NCBI RefSeq assembly: GCF_035920345.1
Contig: NZ_CP109149.1
Coordinates: forward strand, 6,448,001-6,512,000
DNA length: 64,000 nt
Direction: 5' to 3'
Origin: Nocardia vinacea
Lineage (GTDB): Bacteria; Actinomycetota; Actinomycetes; Mycobacteriales; Mycobacteriaceae
The position numbers and the translations under genes were made by a program. This document shows, one piece after another, positions 62,722 to 64,000 of the stretch (its first letter is position 1; each line of letters starts with the position of its first letter). The notes under the pieces are model-generated. The model worked only from the letters and a program-made list of their open reading frames with translations, did not search any database and was not told where the DNA came from.

Positions 62722-63660
62722 TTAGCCAGTGAACGGTGGGACGAACTCGCACGGCACCTCGCGCGCATGCGCCGGATCGAGGGCGTTGAGCACGAAGCGG
62801 GCGGTGCGGGGACTGCCCGCGATTGCCAGATGTTCGGAGAAGTCGGTCGCGCAGCCGTCCTGGACGACGATACTCGTCGCGTTCGGCCCGGGCACGAATC
62901 CCGAGTCGTAGGGGACGACGATCTCGTCGAGGCCGGCCATGATGTTGGTGTAGGTGATGCTGGGAACGTAGACGCCGTCGCTGTTGAGATCCCGCAGGAA
63001 CACCGAATCGCGCAACAGCTGGGTGCAGGCCTGGCACAGCGAACCCGCCGCCGCCTGGAAGTAGGGCCCGGCGCCGAGCCGCTCGGCGAATGCGGCCACA
63101 TCCGCCCCGCCGCCCGCATTGGTACCGCGCCAGGCCGGTGCGATCGATACATATTTATCGATCTTGTCCGCACCGCCGAGCCGCTTGGCGTAGTAGTTCG
63201 GCATCACCGTGCCCTGCGAATGCCCGACCACATCCACCCTGCTCGCCCCGGTCGCCGCGAGCACCCGATCCACGAACGCACCGAACTGCACCGCACTCTG
63301 CTCGATCGGCAGCATCCCGCCCACCGCGGAGATCGGCCACGGCAGATCGTAGGCGCCGTAGGTCAACGAGAAGACGCAGTAACCTTCGTTCGCGAGCAGC
63401 GGCGCGTACAACCCCCAATTCGTCTGCGCCCCACCACCCGTACCGTGCGCGAGCACCACCGGATTCGGATGCGCCGCACTGGGTCGACACCCCCAATCAT
63501 TCGAACCCGGCAGCGAGCCACCATGATTCACCAGCTCATTCGGAATTCCGGCAAAGAAGTTGTAGTCCACCGGATATTCGGCCTGCGCACTACCACCCGC
63601 ACCAACCCACAGCACGGCCAGCACGGAAACAACGAGCGCGGACCCGGAAACACGCCGCAT
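62722..63660 (-). CDS. Secreted alpha/beta-fold lipase/esterase
   Basis: A 312-residue exported lipase. Signal peptide of about 27 residues (SALVVSVLAVLWVGAGGSAQA), oxyanion region VVLAHGTGGG, nucleophile elbow VVGHSQGTVMPNYY, and a late His in FSEHLAIAG. Four Cys in CQACTQL, DWGC and VPCEF may form disulfides. GGAGG five bases before the ATG fixes the start. A perfect KstR box 16 bases upstream suggests induction by sterols, so steryl esters or related lipids are plausible substrates. Confidence 0.9.
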   Translation of the reverse strand: MRRVSGSALVVSVLAVLWVGAGGSAQAEYPVDYNFFAGIPNELVNHGGSLPGSNDWGCRPSAAHPNPVVLAHGTGGGAQTNWGLYAPLLANEGYCVFSLTYGAYDLPWPISAVGGMLPIEQSAVQFGAFVDRVLAATGASRVDVVGHSQGTVMPNYYAKRLGGADKIDKYVSIAPAWRGTNAGGGADVAAFAERLGAGPYFQAAAGSLCQACTQLLRDSVFLRDLNSDGVYVPSITYTNIMAGLDEIVVPYDSGFVPGPNATSIVVQDGCATDFSEHLAIAGSPRTARFVLNALDPAHAREVPCEFVPPFTG

Positions 63661-64000
63661 GGAGACCTCCACAATCTGAAACGTGTTCCAGAACGTAGCG
63701 CAACTTATAACCGCCATGGAGCAGTTCAGCGAAGTCTCCGCACGAATCATCGCGGCCCTCAGCCGAGGCGGCCGCCCATTACTCGAGGCGCATAAGTCCC
63801 CGTTTCGACGGTGTTCAGATGGCATGAGCTACCGACTTCGATTCGGGGGCTGCTCCTCCTGTCTCGATTTCGGAACGCGCGGCCATAGAAGCTCGACCGG
63901 CCGTGGTTCGGGACTATCGTGAGCCGCCGGCGACGCTCCGACCGGATCTCGATGCGCGCGTGCGGCTTCCACAGCGGGTGGGTGCCCACCAGTTCCATTC
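63661..64000. other. Right-edge region without a supported gene
   Basis: Apart from the KstR box at 63677-63690, I see no convincing gene. A plus-strand frame beginning after about 63827 stays open to the window edge (it reads RPAVVRDYREPPATLRPD) and could be the start of a gene continuing outside, but it has no clear start codon or ribosome site. Short frames on both strands conflict. Confidence 0.4.
63677..63690. promoter_or_regulatory. KstR box upstream of the lipase
   Basis: TGAAACGTGTTCCA matches TNNAACNNGTTNNA exactly and lies in a longer palindrome (TCTG/CAGA outer arms). It is 16 bases from the lipase start codon. Confidence 0.8.

Noticed and set aside
63683..63922. Short plus-strand frame beside the lipase
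   Set aside because: Its beginning overlaps the KstR box and lipase leader, the product is Ser/Arg-rich with no family, and a conflicting minus-strand frame exists.

Overview
The window is high-GC, gene-dense actinobacterial DNA. The gene order fits a Nocardia-type member of the Mycobacteriales: long stretches are collinear with Mycobacterium tuberculosis (Mtb) Rv3534c-Rv3544c, Rv3573c-Rv3574 and Rv3581c-Rv3592. These names come from recognising proteins and their order, not from a search.

Left part (1-5.4 kb): a compact minus-strand operon of unknown function. It holds a zinc-ribbon membrane protein, a paralogue with a Spo11/topoisomerase VI-A-like tyrosine motif and Toprim-like segment, a small Gly/Asp-tailed membrane protein, an asparagine-synthetase-like enzyme without Cys2, and a cupin. 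A possible 34-residue ORF lies beyond it. This is the best candidate for an undescribed system.

Steroid catabolism (5.6-13 kb and 20-27.9 kb): hsaF-hsaG-hsaE and a KSTD-like flavoprotein are divergent from kstD and a MaoC hydratase. fadE34-fadE28-fadE29-chsH2-chsH1-ltp2 is divergent from the regulator gene kstR. Sites matching the KstR consensus TNNAACNNGTTNNA lie in both divergent regions, and a third is upstream of a secreted lipase at the right end (63.7 kb). Between the two steroid blocks sit a LacI remnant, a MoxR/DUF58/DUF4129 membrane cluster, zapE with a divergent TetR gene sharing a perfect 34-bp palindrome, and a NUDIX hydrolase.

Middle (28-37.6 kb): a fused trehalose-6-phosphate phosphatase/GH15 trehalase-like protein, a zinc-type ABC transporter with a Zur-like box, a small membrane protein, an acyl-CoA dehydrogenase, an enoyl-CoA hydratase and a DUF4190 protein.

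Conserved block (37.8-48.9 kb): rlmB, cysS, ispF, ispD, carD, lpqE, radA, an Rv3587c-like protein, a carbonic anhydrase, mutY, an alpha/beta hydrolase and mhuD. disA, which follows radA in Mtb, is not at its usual place.

Right part (49-64 kb): a cobalamin riboswitch and cbtBA, a two-component system, an ABC-2 exporter, a TetR gene divergent from azoR-SMR with twin operators, osmC, an LLM oxidoreductase, a vWA gene with a decayed partial copy, clpC1 with a canonical terminator, and the lipase.

The intergenic regions carry four dispersed repeat families, named A to D here, plus local tandem repeats. They explain most of the long stop-free but implausible reading frames.
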